This document shows positions 6,691 through 14,913 of a stretch of DNA of 18,057 bases, piece after piece. Within the stretch, counting starts at the first letter, position 1, and the number at the start of each line of letters is the position of its first letter. The DNA lies in assembly GCA_958405195.1 (NCBI GenBank), contig CATYDM010000041.1, positions 1-18,057 on the forward strand, written 5' to 3'. The position numbers and the translations under genes were made by a program. The notes under the pieces were generated by a model. That model worked only from the letters and a program-made list of their open reading frames with translations. It made no database searches and had not been told where the DNA came from. The stretch comes from an uncultured Collinsella sp. (GTDB lineage: Bacteria > Actinomycetota > Coriobacteriia > Coriobacteriales > Coriobacteriaceae).

Positions 6691-8224
6691 CAGAACCTCC
6701 CCAATGGTTACGGTACACGCGAACTACTGCGCGCTCAAACGCGCCATGTGGCTCCCGCTCCATGCGCTGTTCCTCATAGCGCCCCTCAACATGCTCGAGC
6801 ATGCGGCCCAACTCGGTAAACCAGCCTTCTTTGTCTGTCGCCACGATGGGCTGTTGACTCAGGATACGATACGGCAAGTTGGCAGTATAGGTATCGAGTC
6901 GCAGCAGCGCCACGATAAAAAAACCCGCTGCGCCCAGCAAAAAGCCAAAGCCGTAAAACTGCGCGGGAAATGCCAGCGAGATACCCGTCGCCAGCCCCGC
7001 CACACCCGCAAACAGCCCGGACGCCAGCACGGCACCCCTATAGTCGGTAAAGTACAGCAAGATCAGCAAGATCGTATTACCCACGGCATATAGGCCGTAG
7101 CCCACGCACAGCGTGCGAAAATACCCGTGCATCAGGTTGTTAAAGCCCAACGGTAGGGCCGAGAGCACCGTGGTCTCGAGCGAGATAACCGCCGCCGTCA
7201 CAAACAGCTGTTTGAGCGCACAAAACCGCAGTTCCCGGTTGAGCGTGGCGAGCATTTCCTCCTCGGCAACCATAATGTCTCCCACCACACCACCGTCGTT
7301 AAACAGGCTGTAGTAGTTGCGGTACCGCGGATAGAAGTTGACCTCGACCGACACCACAAAGTTGACGGTCGTGACCAGGATGGTCAAAAACGCGATGAGC
7401 GCCGGCACATCGTGGTAGGGCGCACCGTAAAACAGGCCTTTAACCTGCACGCCGATGGGCCCGGCCCAAATGATAACCAAGTGCGCAAAGAGGCCCAGGT
7501 TGGTAAACAAACCCGTCAACGCCAACGGCATATACTGGTCCAGCCAGCGCAAAAAGAGCCAGGGGCCGCAGTCGCTCTGCGGAAAATACCGGTACAGCAG
7601 CACCACGTCCCAGACGAGCATCACCCCATAGCCCACGGCGATCGAAGCCAGCAAACTCTCCACCGGCGGCAGGCCCAACGTCAGCGCAACAAGCGCGCAT
7701 ACGCAAGCCACGGCAATCGCGCAGGCAAAACTATACAGAATGCCGCGGTAGTCCTTAATGGCCGTAAGGTAGCCCATGCCGTTCCAGTTGACGATCATGA
7801 TGTTGAAGAGCCACAGGCACAGCAGCCCCTGTAGCAGCGTGGCGCCCGAGAACAGCAAAAAGATGCCGTAGAGCACGGTGCCCACGACGAGCATGATGGC
7901 ATTGGAACCCCAAAACGAGGGCAGGACCTCATCCTCGCGCTCGGCAAACAACATATCGGCCAAAAAGCGCGTGACCGGCATGGAGAAAAAACTCGACAGC
8001 ACAAGCGACGCCAGCAGCGTATAGGTCACCATGCAAACCAGCAGGTCCTGGCTGGCACGGTCCACACCCCACATGCCGCACAGCACCAGAATGCCCACCT
8101 GCAGCAACACGCCCAGGAGCATAGGTCCCGTGCACACGATGCCGGCATAGCCATAGGCGCGCATCGTGGCAAACAGGCCTTTGCGTTTAAACAGGCGCTT
8201 GAGTTCAAAACCGATTCCAGCCAT
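6680..8224 (-). CDS. pelG: PelG, polysaccharide flippase-like membrane protein
   Basis: This 514-residue, very hydrophobic protein has about twelve predicted transmembrane segments. The opening MAGIGFELKRLF is characteristic of PelG, the MATE/Wzx-like member of the Pel synthase complex, which with PelD, PelE and PelF is thought to move the growing polymer across the cytoplasmic membrane. Other conserved-looking points are the membrane-edge FFSMPVTRFLAD and a long loop near EVNFYPRYRNYYSLF. The cytoplasmic tail from about residue 450 is charged. It starts three bases after the pelF stop with an ideal AAGGAGGTG site six bases before the ATG, and it overlaps the CotH gene. Confidence 0.93.
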   Translation of the reverse strand: MAGIGFELKRLFKRKGLFATMRAYGYAGIVCTGPMLLGVLLQVGILVLCGMWGVDRASQDLLVCMVTYTLLASLVLSSFFSMPVTRFLADMLFAEREDEVLPSFWGSNAIMLVVGTVLYGIFLLFSGATLLQGLLCLWLFNIMIVNWNGMGYLTAIKDYRGILYSFACAIAVACVCALVALTLGLPPVESLLASIAVGYGVMLVWDVVLLYRYFPQSDCGPWLFLRWLDQYMPLALTGLFTNLGLFAHLVIIWAGPIGVQVKGLFYGAPYHDVPALIAFLTILVTTVNFVVSVEVNFYPRYRNYYSLFNDGGVVGDIMVAEEEMLATLNRELRFCALKQLFVTAAVISLETTVLSALPLGFNNLMHGYFRTLCVGYGLYAVGNTILLILLYFTDYRGAVLASGLFAGVAGLATGISLAFPAQFYGFGFLLGAAGFFIVALLRLDTYTANLPYRILSQQPIVATDKEGWFTELGRMLEHVEGRYEEQRMEREPHGAFERAVVRVYRNHWGGSDDR

Positions 8225-8227
8225 GGG

Positions 8228-9655
8228 CTACACCTCCTTCTTGGGCAAATCGAACGCACGCGCCGTCTCGTCGTAGAGCGCACGGTAGTTGGCGAGCATC
8301 TGCTCATGCAGGTAAAACGTGGCCACGCGGCGCTGCCCGCGCTCCCCCATCTCCAGACGACGGGCACGACTCGCGCACATGCGCTCCATGGCATCGGCCA
8401 AACCCTTGCGATACATGGGCGGGCATACAAACCCGGCAATGCCAAAGTCGTCGCCCGGTGCGCCCTCCAGCAGCTCGCGACAGCAACCGACCTCGGTCGT
8501 CACACAGGGGCGACGCGCGGCGAGCGACTCCAGCACGCTCAGCGGCTGGCCCTCGGAGATGCTCGTCAGGATCGTAAAGTCGAGCTTTTCCATGTACTCA
8601 ACCACGTCCACGCGGCCGGTAAAGATCAGGTCGCGCACGCCCAAGGTGTCGACAAGCGCATGACATTCGTCCGCATATTCCTCGTCGTCCACGCCGCCCA
8701 TAATGTGCAGGCGCACGTGCGGCAGGCGCTCATGCAGCTCAAAGAAGGCATAAATCATGGTCTTGACGTCCTTGATGGGCGCCAGACGCACCACCGCGCC
8801 AATGTCAACCCAGCCGTCATCGGGCTTTAAGGGAATATCCTTAAAGCGGTCGGACTGAATGCCATTGGGGATAACCAGGCATTTATCGGCATCGCAGCCC
8901 ATGTCAATTTGCGTCTTGCGAGCGTTGTGGAACAGACTCGTCACGCGGAAGGCGCGGCGGTAAATTTCCTCGGACAGCAGATAGAAAAAGCGAATCCAAC
9001 GGTCCTTAAACGACGGCACCACCCAGTCGGCGCGAATAATCTCCTCCTCGCGCTCACGGGTGTAGATGCCGTGCTCGGTCAACAGCGCCGGAGCTTCATT
9101 CATGCTGGAGCCAAGACTTGCCAGCAGGCCGCCGTAGCCGGTCGAGATGGCATGGTACACATCGGCCACCGGAACCTCACTGCCCAGCAAATACAGAACG
9201 GGCAGCAGCATAGAGCGCATGGTGTGGAACGCGTCGGCAAAGGGCGTGTAGGGGTACTCGGCCAGGCATACGTCACGAAAGATGTCCATAAACGTGCGGC
9301 TCTGCAAAAAGGAGAGCGGATGCACGCGGCGGCGCTGGAAGATATCGAACAGCACGTCCCAATCCGGGTTAGAGAGCGACACCAGGCGACGCAACGCCTC
9401 GCGCTCGTGGCCATTAAAGCTGACTTCGTGCTGTTCACCCGAAAGGCGCAGGGCATCGTCCAGGAACACCTCGTGCACCTCGACCACGTTGCCGGGCAGC
9501 TTGTAGACAAACTTGCCGCGGTCGGCAGCATGCGCACCAATCACCCACAGCACAAACTCGTGCTCGGGCATAGCCGTAATGTAGCCGTGCATCCAGGTAG
9601 ACACGCCGCCGTGCACATAGGGGTAGCAACCCTCGAGCACCAAGCAGATTCTCAT
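8228..9655 (-). CDS. pelF: PelF, GT4 glycosyltransferase of Pel synthesis
   Basis: This 475-residue cytosolic enzyme polymerises Pel from a UDP-N-acetylhexosamine. The N-terminus MRICLVLEGCYPYVHGGVSTW is the GT4 acceptor-side start typical of PelF. The donor domain shows IPNGIQSDRF, VVRLAPIKD (288-296) and the catalytic ExxxxxxxE motif SEGQPLSVLES with Glu368 and Glu376. There is no membrane segment, so it must be recruited by PelD/PelE/PelG. Length matches the family. Its ATG shares its A with the pelA stop codon (TAATG), with AAGGAGG about nine bases upstream, which indicates coupled translation. Confidence 0.95.
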   Translation of the reverse strand: MRICLVLEGCYPYVHGGVSTWMHGYITAMPEHEFVLWVIGAHAADRGKFVYKLPGNVVEVHEVFLDDALRLSGEQHEVSFNGHEREALRRLVSLSNPDWDVLFDIFQRRRVHPLSFLQSRTFMDIFRDVCLAEYPYTPFADAFHTMRSMLLPVLYLLGSEVPVADVYHAISTGYGGLLASLGSSMNEAPALLTEHGIYTREREEEIIRADWVVPSFKDRWIRFFYLLSEEIYRRAFRVTSLFHNARKTQIDMGCDADKCLVIPNGIQSDRFKDIPLKPDDGWVDIGAVVRLAPIKDVKTMIYAFFELHERLPHVRLHIMGGVDDEEYADECHALVDTLGVRDLIFTGRVDVVEYMEKLDFTILTSISEGQPLSVLESLAARRPCVTTEVGCCRELLEGAPGDDFGIAGFVCPPMYRKGLADAMERMCASRARRLEMGERGQRRVATFYLHEQMLANYRALYDETARAFDLPKKEV

Positions 9656-11532
9656 TAGTCACCACCCTCCTTGCGCGCGATAGTCACCGTCTTGTCCGTG
9701 GCCTTGACCAGGTACAGGTCGCCCGTCAGATGCGTAATCTCGCCACCCGTGACTGCACCTGGCTCGCCGCTGTTGGCGCGGAACATGAGCCACGCCTCGT
9801 CGTGAAAGTTGCCCAGGCTAAGCGTCCAGGCATCCGCGCTGGTATCCACGCTCACCGTCACGGACGAAAAGCGCTGGATGGCGCCCGAGCATTCCGAACC
9901 GGTCTGGCGACGCAGGTCGGGCGCAGACTTGGTAAGCCAGTCCAGGTAGTCGGTCAGGCCGCCCCTGTAGGCTTCCCAGCCTTGCCTGGCACCGCGATCG
10001 GGATCGAGCAGATCGTCCGGGTGCATAAAGTGCGTACTCACGTAGTGCATGTTGAGCTCGGACACGGCAGCCAGGCGCATGTAAGAATCGTCGACCATAC
10101 CGCCCGAGACAATACGCGGCTGCTCCACGATACCATCGCTCGCCACACCAAACTCCTGCACATAGGGCAAGTCGGTGCCGTCGTCAAAGTACGTACTGGC
10201 AATGGTCTTAATGCGCGGAACATCGGTGCCAATAAGCTGGCGTGCGCGAGCCGAAAGGATATTCGACGGCGGCACGCAAACCGAGCCATGTGCGTTGGGC
10301 AGCACCTCGTCCTGGAAGGCGATAAGCTCGTTGAGCGATGCGACGAGCGTCTCCTTGTTCTTCCATGTCTTGTAGTCGTACTGCGTGCCATAGTCGGTAT
10401 CCCAGAGCGCGAGCGGCTGATGGTTGTAGCCGTGAAAGCCCAGCTCTCCGCCCATCTGCAGCAGCATGCCGCCAAAGTAGCGGAACTGCGTGGTATCGGG
10501 CTGGCGCGCGGGCTCGGTCTGATTGACCGCGTCCTCGTAGTTTTCAATCATCACGCCGGTATAGCGAATACCGTATTTTTGCGCGAGCTTTTGCAGGTCG
10601 GGCCACCAAACCTTGGCATAAAAGTCGGCGATGGAAAGCCCGTAGTCGCGCTTGATGTAGGTGCCGTCGCCCGAGGGCACGGGGCTGGGAAAATCGTCCA
10701 GATAGAAGACGGCGCTGTTGATGACGGGATATGCCGTGGCATCGCCCAGCAGGCTGATCGCCGAGGCGTAAAAACCGCGCATAACCTTGCTGTAAATGCC
10801 AATGTTGCACACCATGGTACGTCCGCTACCGCAATCGTTCGACCAAATGAGCGGAGCGCCCGTGTCGCCGGTCTTAGCCCACACGCGCGCCGTCTCGCGC
10901 AGCGAGACCAGCAGGGACGATTTAAAGGGATCCGAAAACTCGTAGCGCTGGCCACCGCCGATCATAAAGTCCTTACTCGGGACGATGCTCTCGGCAGTCG
11001 TGTACTCATATCCCGCGGTATCGATGCCAAACTTAGGCGCAACGGCTTGCAGATAGCCGGAGTTCTCCGGCGTCATGCCCAGCATGAGCGAGCCGCCGGC
11101 ACTCACCCAACTCATAATGTCGCTCAGGCGCGTACCGAGCCCATCAAGCGACGGCATGAGCACAATCACGCGGTCAAACGACGTGAGCGAAGGAATGGCA
11201 TCCGTGCCATCGGTGGCAATATCCACATCGCGATGGGCAATCTTCATGTCGAGCAAAATCTGATCGAACTGGTCCTTGACGTCGTCAACGCCGTCCTGGT
11301 CCGAATCGGAAATAACCAAGCACGTGGGCTTTTGGCCAAAGATCGCCGAGCTTGCAGGTGTGGCATCGTTAGCAGCGAGCATTCCCAGCTTGTGCTGCCC
11401 GGAGCTATATTGCACGCCGGCGCGCTCAATTAACAGCACGGCGGCCATAGCGATAAAGACCGCCCATACCACGAGCAGCCCCATCCAGCGAAAGCGGCCC
11501 GCACGGTCGCGGATATGCTGCACCACGCTCAT
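9655..11532 (-). CDS. pelA: PelA deacetylase (no hydrolase domain), membrane anchored
   Basis: The 625-residue protein has a short cytosolic head, one transmembrane helix at about 17-36, an extracellular region of about 200 residues with a Rossmann-like fold (SDSDQDG, VIVLMPSLDGL, SAGGSLMLG), then a polysaccharide deacetylase core of the PelA/DUF2194 type. Metal ligands are visible as Asp279-Asp280 in YLDDFPSP and as His367 and His371 in HGYNH, the HxxxH spacing used by PelA. A further THFMHPDD (500-507) lies near the end of the core. A C-terminal beta domain follows. The glycoside hydrolase of Pseudomonas PelA is absent, as in Gram-positive Pel clusters. Its role is to partly deacetylate the polymer and make it cationic. 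I chose the ATG whose ATGA overlaps the pelE stop, with GGAGAGGAGG just upstream, rather than the longer frame from 11556. Confidence 0.92.
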   Translation of the reverse strand: MSVVQHIRDRAGRFRWMGLLVVWAVFIAMAAVLLIERAGVQYSSGQHKLGMLAANDATPASSAIFGQKPTCLVISDSDQDGVDDVKDQFDQILLDMKIAHRDVDIATDGTDAIPSLTSFDRVIVLMPSLDGLGTRLSDIMSWVSAGGSLMLGMTPENSGYLQAVAPKFGIDTAGYEYTTAESIVPSKDFMIGGGQRYEFSDPFKSSLLVSLRETARVWAKTGDTGAPLIWSNDCGSGRTMVCNIGIYSKVMRGFYASAISLLGDATAYPVINSAVFYLDDFPSPVPSGDGTYIKRDYGLSIADFYAKVWWPDLQKLAQKYGIRYTGVMIENYEDAVNQTEPARQPDTTQFRYFGGMLLQMGGELGFHGYNHQPLALWDTDYGTQYDYKTWKNKETLVASLNELIAFQDEVLPNAHGSVCVPPSNILSARARQLIGTDVPRIKTIASTYFDDGTDLPYVQEFGVASDGIVEQPRIVSGGMVDDSYMRLAAVSELNMHYVSTHFMHPDDLLDPDRGARQGWEAYRGGLTDYLDWLTKSAPDLRRQTGSECSGAIQRFSSVTVSVDTSADAWTLSLGNFHDEAWLMFRANSGEPGAVTGGEITHLTGDLYLVKATDKTVTIARKEGGD

Positions 11533-12431
11533 CGGGCCTCCTCTCCATCGCGCCAAAACGCCAGCTTTTCGCGGTTCTCAGCACTCAAATACACATGTTG
11601 GTTATCGATCGCGTCAATCACTTGCTGCACAGCCTCGCCATCGCGGCGCATCACAGCAAGGCGCAGGCAGAGCATCCAGGCTTCCTGTTCGTCCGGCACC
11701 TCGGCCACAAGCTGCGTGATCACGGCCTCGGCCTCGTCCAGCTCGCCGGCATCGGCCAGCGCCGTGGCGTAGCGGATGCGCAGTGCAGCCCCATCCTCGC
11801 GTTCGCAACGGCGCGCGAGCAAACGGGCGTACTGTTGGCGCTGAATCTGTTCCACGCGGCCCTCGGCCAGTCCGGATGCAAGGTACTCGCCCAGATAGTC
11901 ACAGTACGCATCAAGGTTTTGAGCGCTAGGATCGGTCTTAAACGCGCGCTCCAGCTGCTGCAGCTTAAGGTCGGATTCCTTGGAAATCTGTGCCACGGCC
12001 GTCGCGGCATAATGCGCCACCTCAACGTCATCGTTGAGCTTGGCTGCTTGCAGCTGCGCCAGATAAGCATCTGGATCGTCGGTGAGCATGGAGAGCATCA
12101 GACGGCGGCGATCGCTAGGGTCATTGACGATCAGAGCTTCCTCGAGCGGCACCACGCCGGCATCGCCCTCGCGTACCTGCACCTGCATGCCGCGGCGAAT
12201 TTCGTCGTTCAAGCGAAGCGATTCCAGCGTGCCGTCCTCAAGCGCGTCGCCAAACGCCTCGCCACGCGCACAGAGCACCAGGAGCAACGGACCCCACAGC
12301 GGAACCAGCACCATCGCAGGCAACATGTGTCCACGCACCGGCAGCATGCCTAGTTTTACGAGCGTCCACAGCGCCAGACACACCAGCGTGTGGATCAGTA
12401 GCAACACCGCAGCGATAACGAGCGAAATCAA
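11529..12431 (-). CDS. pelE: PelE, membrane scaffold with TPR-like region
   Basis: I place the start at TTG 12431, which overlaps the pelD stop in TTGA and has GAGGGGG seven bases upstream. The apparent longer frame from 12791 runs inside pelD and has no homology-like content there. The resulting 300-residue protein has two transmembrane helices at about 1-26 and 33-53. After these come DPDAYLAQLQAA and paired helices around 100-290 (ALADAGELDEAEAVITQLV is TPR-like). That is the layout of PelE, which binds PelD in the Pel synthase complex. Sequence conservation is low, so the call rests on layout and position between pelD and pelA. Confidence 0.82.
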   Translation of the reverse strand: MISLVIAAVLLLIHTLVCLALWTLVKLGMLPVRGHMLPAMVLVPLWGPLLLVLCARGEAFGDALEDGTLESLRLNDEIRRGMQVQVREGDAGVVPLEEALIVNDPSDRRRLMLSMLTDDPDAYLAQLQAAKLNDDVEVAHYAATAVAQISKESDLKLQQLERAFKTDPSAQNLDAYCDYLGEYLASGLAEGRVEQIQRQQYARLLARRCEREDGAALRIRYATALADAGELDEAEAVITQLVAEVPDEQEAWMLCLRLAVMRRDGEAVQQVIDAIDNQHVYLSAENREKLAFWRDGEEAR

Positions 12432-14587
12432 GCGCTCTCCCCCTCGTCTTCGCGGGCGGACGCAATCTGTTGCAGCAGCGCCACTGCGGCCTCGCCATCG
12501 ACGTGCTCGACGGTGATCTGCTTGGCGGCCAGGCGCGCCTGAATCACGGGCAGATCGCCATTGTTCGCCTGGCGCATGAGCAAATAAAGCATGTCGCCAT
12601 TGACCAGACCCGCGGCATCGCTCTCGCGAATCGTCGACCCAATTGCCCCGACCAGCTCGCCAACAGGCTCCAACCCCGGCACCACGCGCAGGAGCAAATA
12701 GCTGCCCATCTTGTTGTCCGCAAGCGTCTGAGCTGCCAGCAGCTCTTGGGCAAAGGCATCTTGATTGAGCACGTGCGTGCCCGCAATGCACCGCTTGTCC
12801 TGTGCCACGGCCTCGTAATCAAAAGCGCGACCCAGCGCGCTTTCTACCAAGCCACACAGAATACGGAAGAGGTTTTGGTAATAGAGGGTCATTTGGCTCT
12901 CGGCCACGTGGCGCACAAAAATAAGGATAGCCGGGGCCCCGTCGCGCTCCATCACGTAGGCGAACATGGGCAGCCCCGGTACCAGTTTGCGGTTCACCCA
13001 CAGGCCCGAGTGGTCCATGCCCTCCATCATGGCCTTAAGATCGTCGAGCGCCAACGAACGCAGCGCATCCGCCGAAATTGCCGGGCTCGCGGCGACTAGG
13101 CGCGTAAACGCCTCACCCGAAACGTGGTAGATCGTCACCGTGTCGTTTTCCAAAATCTCGCCCAGCAGCTCGCAGCACTTGCGGTAGATATCGCGCGGGT
13201 TGAGCACGTCGAGCTCCTGCGTCACGGCGAAAATCTTGCCAAAGCTGTCGTGACGCCCCACAATCTGACGCTTGTAGGCGCGCTTGTCCTCGATGGCGTC
13301 GTGGTAGAGCTGCGTGAGGAACGTATTGCGATTACGCACGAGCTCGTTCTCGTCGCGCTCCGCCTTAATGGCCTCGCTGTTGCGCAGCTGTACATAGCCG
13401 CACACGGCGCCCACCACAAAGTAGGCGATAAACGGCAGCCAGTTGGAGGGCTCATAGAACAGGCCCTGGAAGGTGTAGCCGTACTGGGTAAAGTAGCTCG
13501 CCGCTAGGCCAATCGAAGCCAGCAGTGCCGCGACCAAACCAAAGTCCAGGCCATATAGTGTGCCGATCAGCACCACGTAAAGCAGGCGATAGTCGAGCAC
13601 GTTGAGCTGAGCAGACTGGGAGAACAAGCGCTCCAGCACTTCAAAAAGCACCCAAGCGGCTACCGTCTCCAGACATTTGACAGGCAGCGTGCGCATTTGA
13701 ATACGGTCGATGGCCGCGCGCAGCGGATTGGTCTTTTTGGTGCGCGCGTTGGCCCAGCGAGCCTGGATGGTCGAAAGGTCGCGCAGCAGATCGTAGCGCT
13801 GGAACCAGCCGTAGCGCAGGCGAACGGTATCGTCCGCGGGCAGGTCGTAGCCAGCCGACTCGCCATAGGCAACCGTAAGTTCTGGAAAGAGCACCTGAAG
13901 CGCTTCGCCTAGGTCGCCTGCCGTATGGCCAAAAGCGTCTACTACGTCGAGCATCTCAAAGTTGGCATCCCAGCTGTCAAAGATACGGTTCACCAGCACC
14001 GCGAGCTCCTCGGAACACAGCAGGGGAAACGGCGCATCTGCCGCACCCTGAAGCGCGACCGACCCGCCCGAGCATGCCTCGAACAGCGGAACCAAAAATG
14101 GGTCGGTTAATACCGACGATGCAGTATACAGATACGGCACGCGCAGGACTTTGGCTTGGATGCCGTCACCCGTGGCATAGTGACGGCACAGGTCGTTGGC
14201 CGCGCAGGCGATAATGCCCTTGCCCGTCTGGGTGCCACCGGCAGTCGTGACATCGTCGTCATGGCTGGCACCCTCTGCACCCGCGGGCCCGGCTATATAC
14301 AGCAACTGCACGCGGCGTCCCATGCAAGCACGAAACACAGAGCGCAGCAGCTCGATGTCACCAAAGGTCTCGGTATGCGGGGTGAGGTAGGTAGAAAGGT
14401 AGACCACGCGATCGAACTCATAGGCCTGGTCCAGGTGCTGCAGCAGCTCTTTCCACGAGGCATGGGGTGACGACTCGTCGCGGCGCGCGTCCTGCGCGGC
14501 TACGACCTTAACGTGGTCCCCGGGGAACGCCTTGGCGCAAAAGTCATCGTCAACATATGCGGTGTTGCCAACAACCAGCACCTCCAT
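12428..14587 (-). CDS. pelD: PelD-like c-di-GMP receptor with fused epimerase-like domain
   Basis: This 719-residue protein has three parts. Residues 1-245 resemble an NAD-dependent sugar epimerase (MEVLVVGNTAY; KVLRVPYLY), but the glycine-rich loop is degenerate and the YxxxK dyad is not found. Residues 305-401 hold about four transmembrane helices. After a charged, probably coiled stretch (403-440) come a GAF domain (about 445-590) and a GGDEF-like domain (about 595-710). In the latter RESD (654-657) aligns with the RxxD inhibitory site and NGDML (663-667) with the GGDEF signature, so it should bind c-di-GMP but not make it, as in PelD of Pseudomonas. It is the first operon gene, with GGGGGAGGGGG upstream of the ATG. 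The N-terminal fusion is absent from Pseudomonas PelD. Confidence 0.87.
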   Translation of the reverse strand: MEVLVVGNTAYVDDDFCAKAFPGDHVKVVAAQDARRDESSPHASWKELLQHLDQAYEFDRVVYLSTYLTPHTETFGDIELLRSVFRACMGRRVQLLYIAGPAGAEGASHDDDVTTAGGTQTGKGIIACAANDLCRHYATGDGIQAKVLRVPYLYTASSVLTDPFLVPLFEACSGGSVALQGAADAPFPLLCSEELAVLVNRIFDSWDANFEMLDVVDAFGHTAGDLGEALQVLFPELTVAYGESAGYDLPADDTVRLRYGWFQRYDLLRDLSTIQARWANARTKKTNPLRAAIDRIQMRTLPVKCLETVAAWVLFEVLERLFSQSAQLNVLDYRLLYVVLIGTLYGLDFGLVAALLASIGLAASYFTQYGYTFQGLFYEPSNWLPFIAYFVVGAVCGYVQLRNSEAIKAERDENELVRNRNTFLTQLYHDAIEDKRAYKRQIVGRHDSFGKIFAVTQELDVLNPRDIYRKCCELLGEILENDTVTIYHVSGEAFTRLVAASPAISADALRSLALDDLKAMMEGMDHSGLWVNRKLVPGLPMFAYVMERDGAPAILIFVRHVAESQMTLYYQNLFRILCGLVESALGRAFDYEAVAQDKRCIAGTHVLNQDAFAQELLAAQTLADNKMGSYLLLRVVPGLEPVGELVGAIGSTIRESDAAGLVNGDMLYLLMRQANNGDLPVIQARLAAKQITVEHVDGEAAVALLQQIASAREDEGESA

Positions 14588-14632
14588 GGCGTTCCCCCTC
14601 CCCCAAAATCCAAATTTACTATAGTCAAGTAC

Positions 14633-14645
14633 GCGTATTATACGC
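14633..14645 (-). promoter_or_regulatory. Likely pel operon promoter -10 inside an inverted repeat
   Basis: On the minus strand TATAAT (14642-14637) is a perfect -10, 50 bases before the pelD ATG. It is embedded in GCGTA-TTA-TACGC (14633-14645). At the proper distance the -35 reads CGTTCC, with no resemblance to TTGACA. A consensus -10 without a -35 suggests an activator-dependent promoter; the repeat may be an operator. Confidence 0.45.
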
Positions 14646-14736
14646 TATCAACGCGAGCTGGAACGCCTTTAAGGCTGTCTTAAGAACTTTTTTAGAGGAT
14701 GTGGGGACATCAAGAGTGCTAAATGAGCGCCCAATC

Positions 14737-14860
14737 CGGAAGTGCGAGGAAAAACCGAGACCTGTCGACCAGACCCCAGTTTTGGGCATCCGCGACCTGC
14801 GGTTTTGTTGGCAAAAATCAGGTTGTGCTCGGCAAGTTTCGATTTTTCCCCGCACTTCCG
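14737..14860. repeat. 124-bp element with long imperfect inverted-repeat arms
   Basis: The ends CGGAAGTGCG (14737-14746) and CGCACTTCCG (14851-14860) are exact complements. Inward, pairing continues to about 14783/14814, roughly 47 bases per arm with about three quarters paired. The 30-base centre contains CCGCGACCTGCGG. Several mismatches are A/C or C/A, which become G-U pairs in a minus-strand transcript. It lies between the accessory ATPase unit and the pel promoter and resembles a MITE-like or REP-like intergenic palindrome. The rest of 14588-14913 holds only the pel promoter and no gene I can support. Confidence 0.6.
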
Positions 14861-14913
14861 AAATGACAGCCCCGCATTGACAACATTAGTCAGAACTAGC
14901 AGCGTCCAGAAAT

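Noticed and set aside
9730..11433. Long plus-strand open frame (567 codons) opposite pelA
   Set aside because: Same shadow effect of GC-rich codons. The minus-strand frame has the deacetylase motifs, a membrane helix and coupled start and stop codons.
12432..12791. N-terminal extension of PelE from the ATG at 12791
   Set aside because: The extra 120 codons lie inside pelD in another frame with low-complexity composition. The TTG at 12431 has a strong ribosome site and the normal operon overlap.
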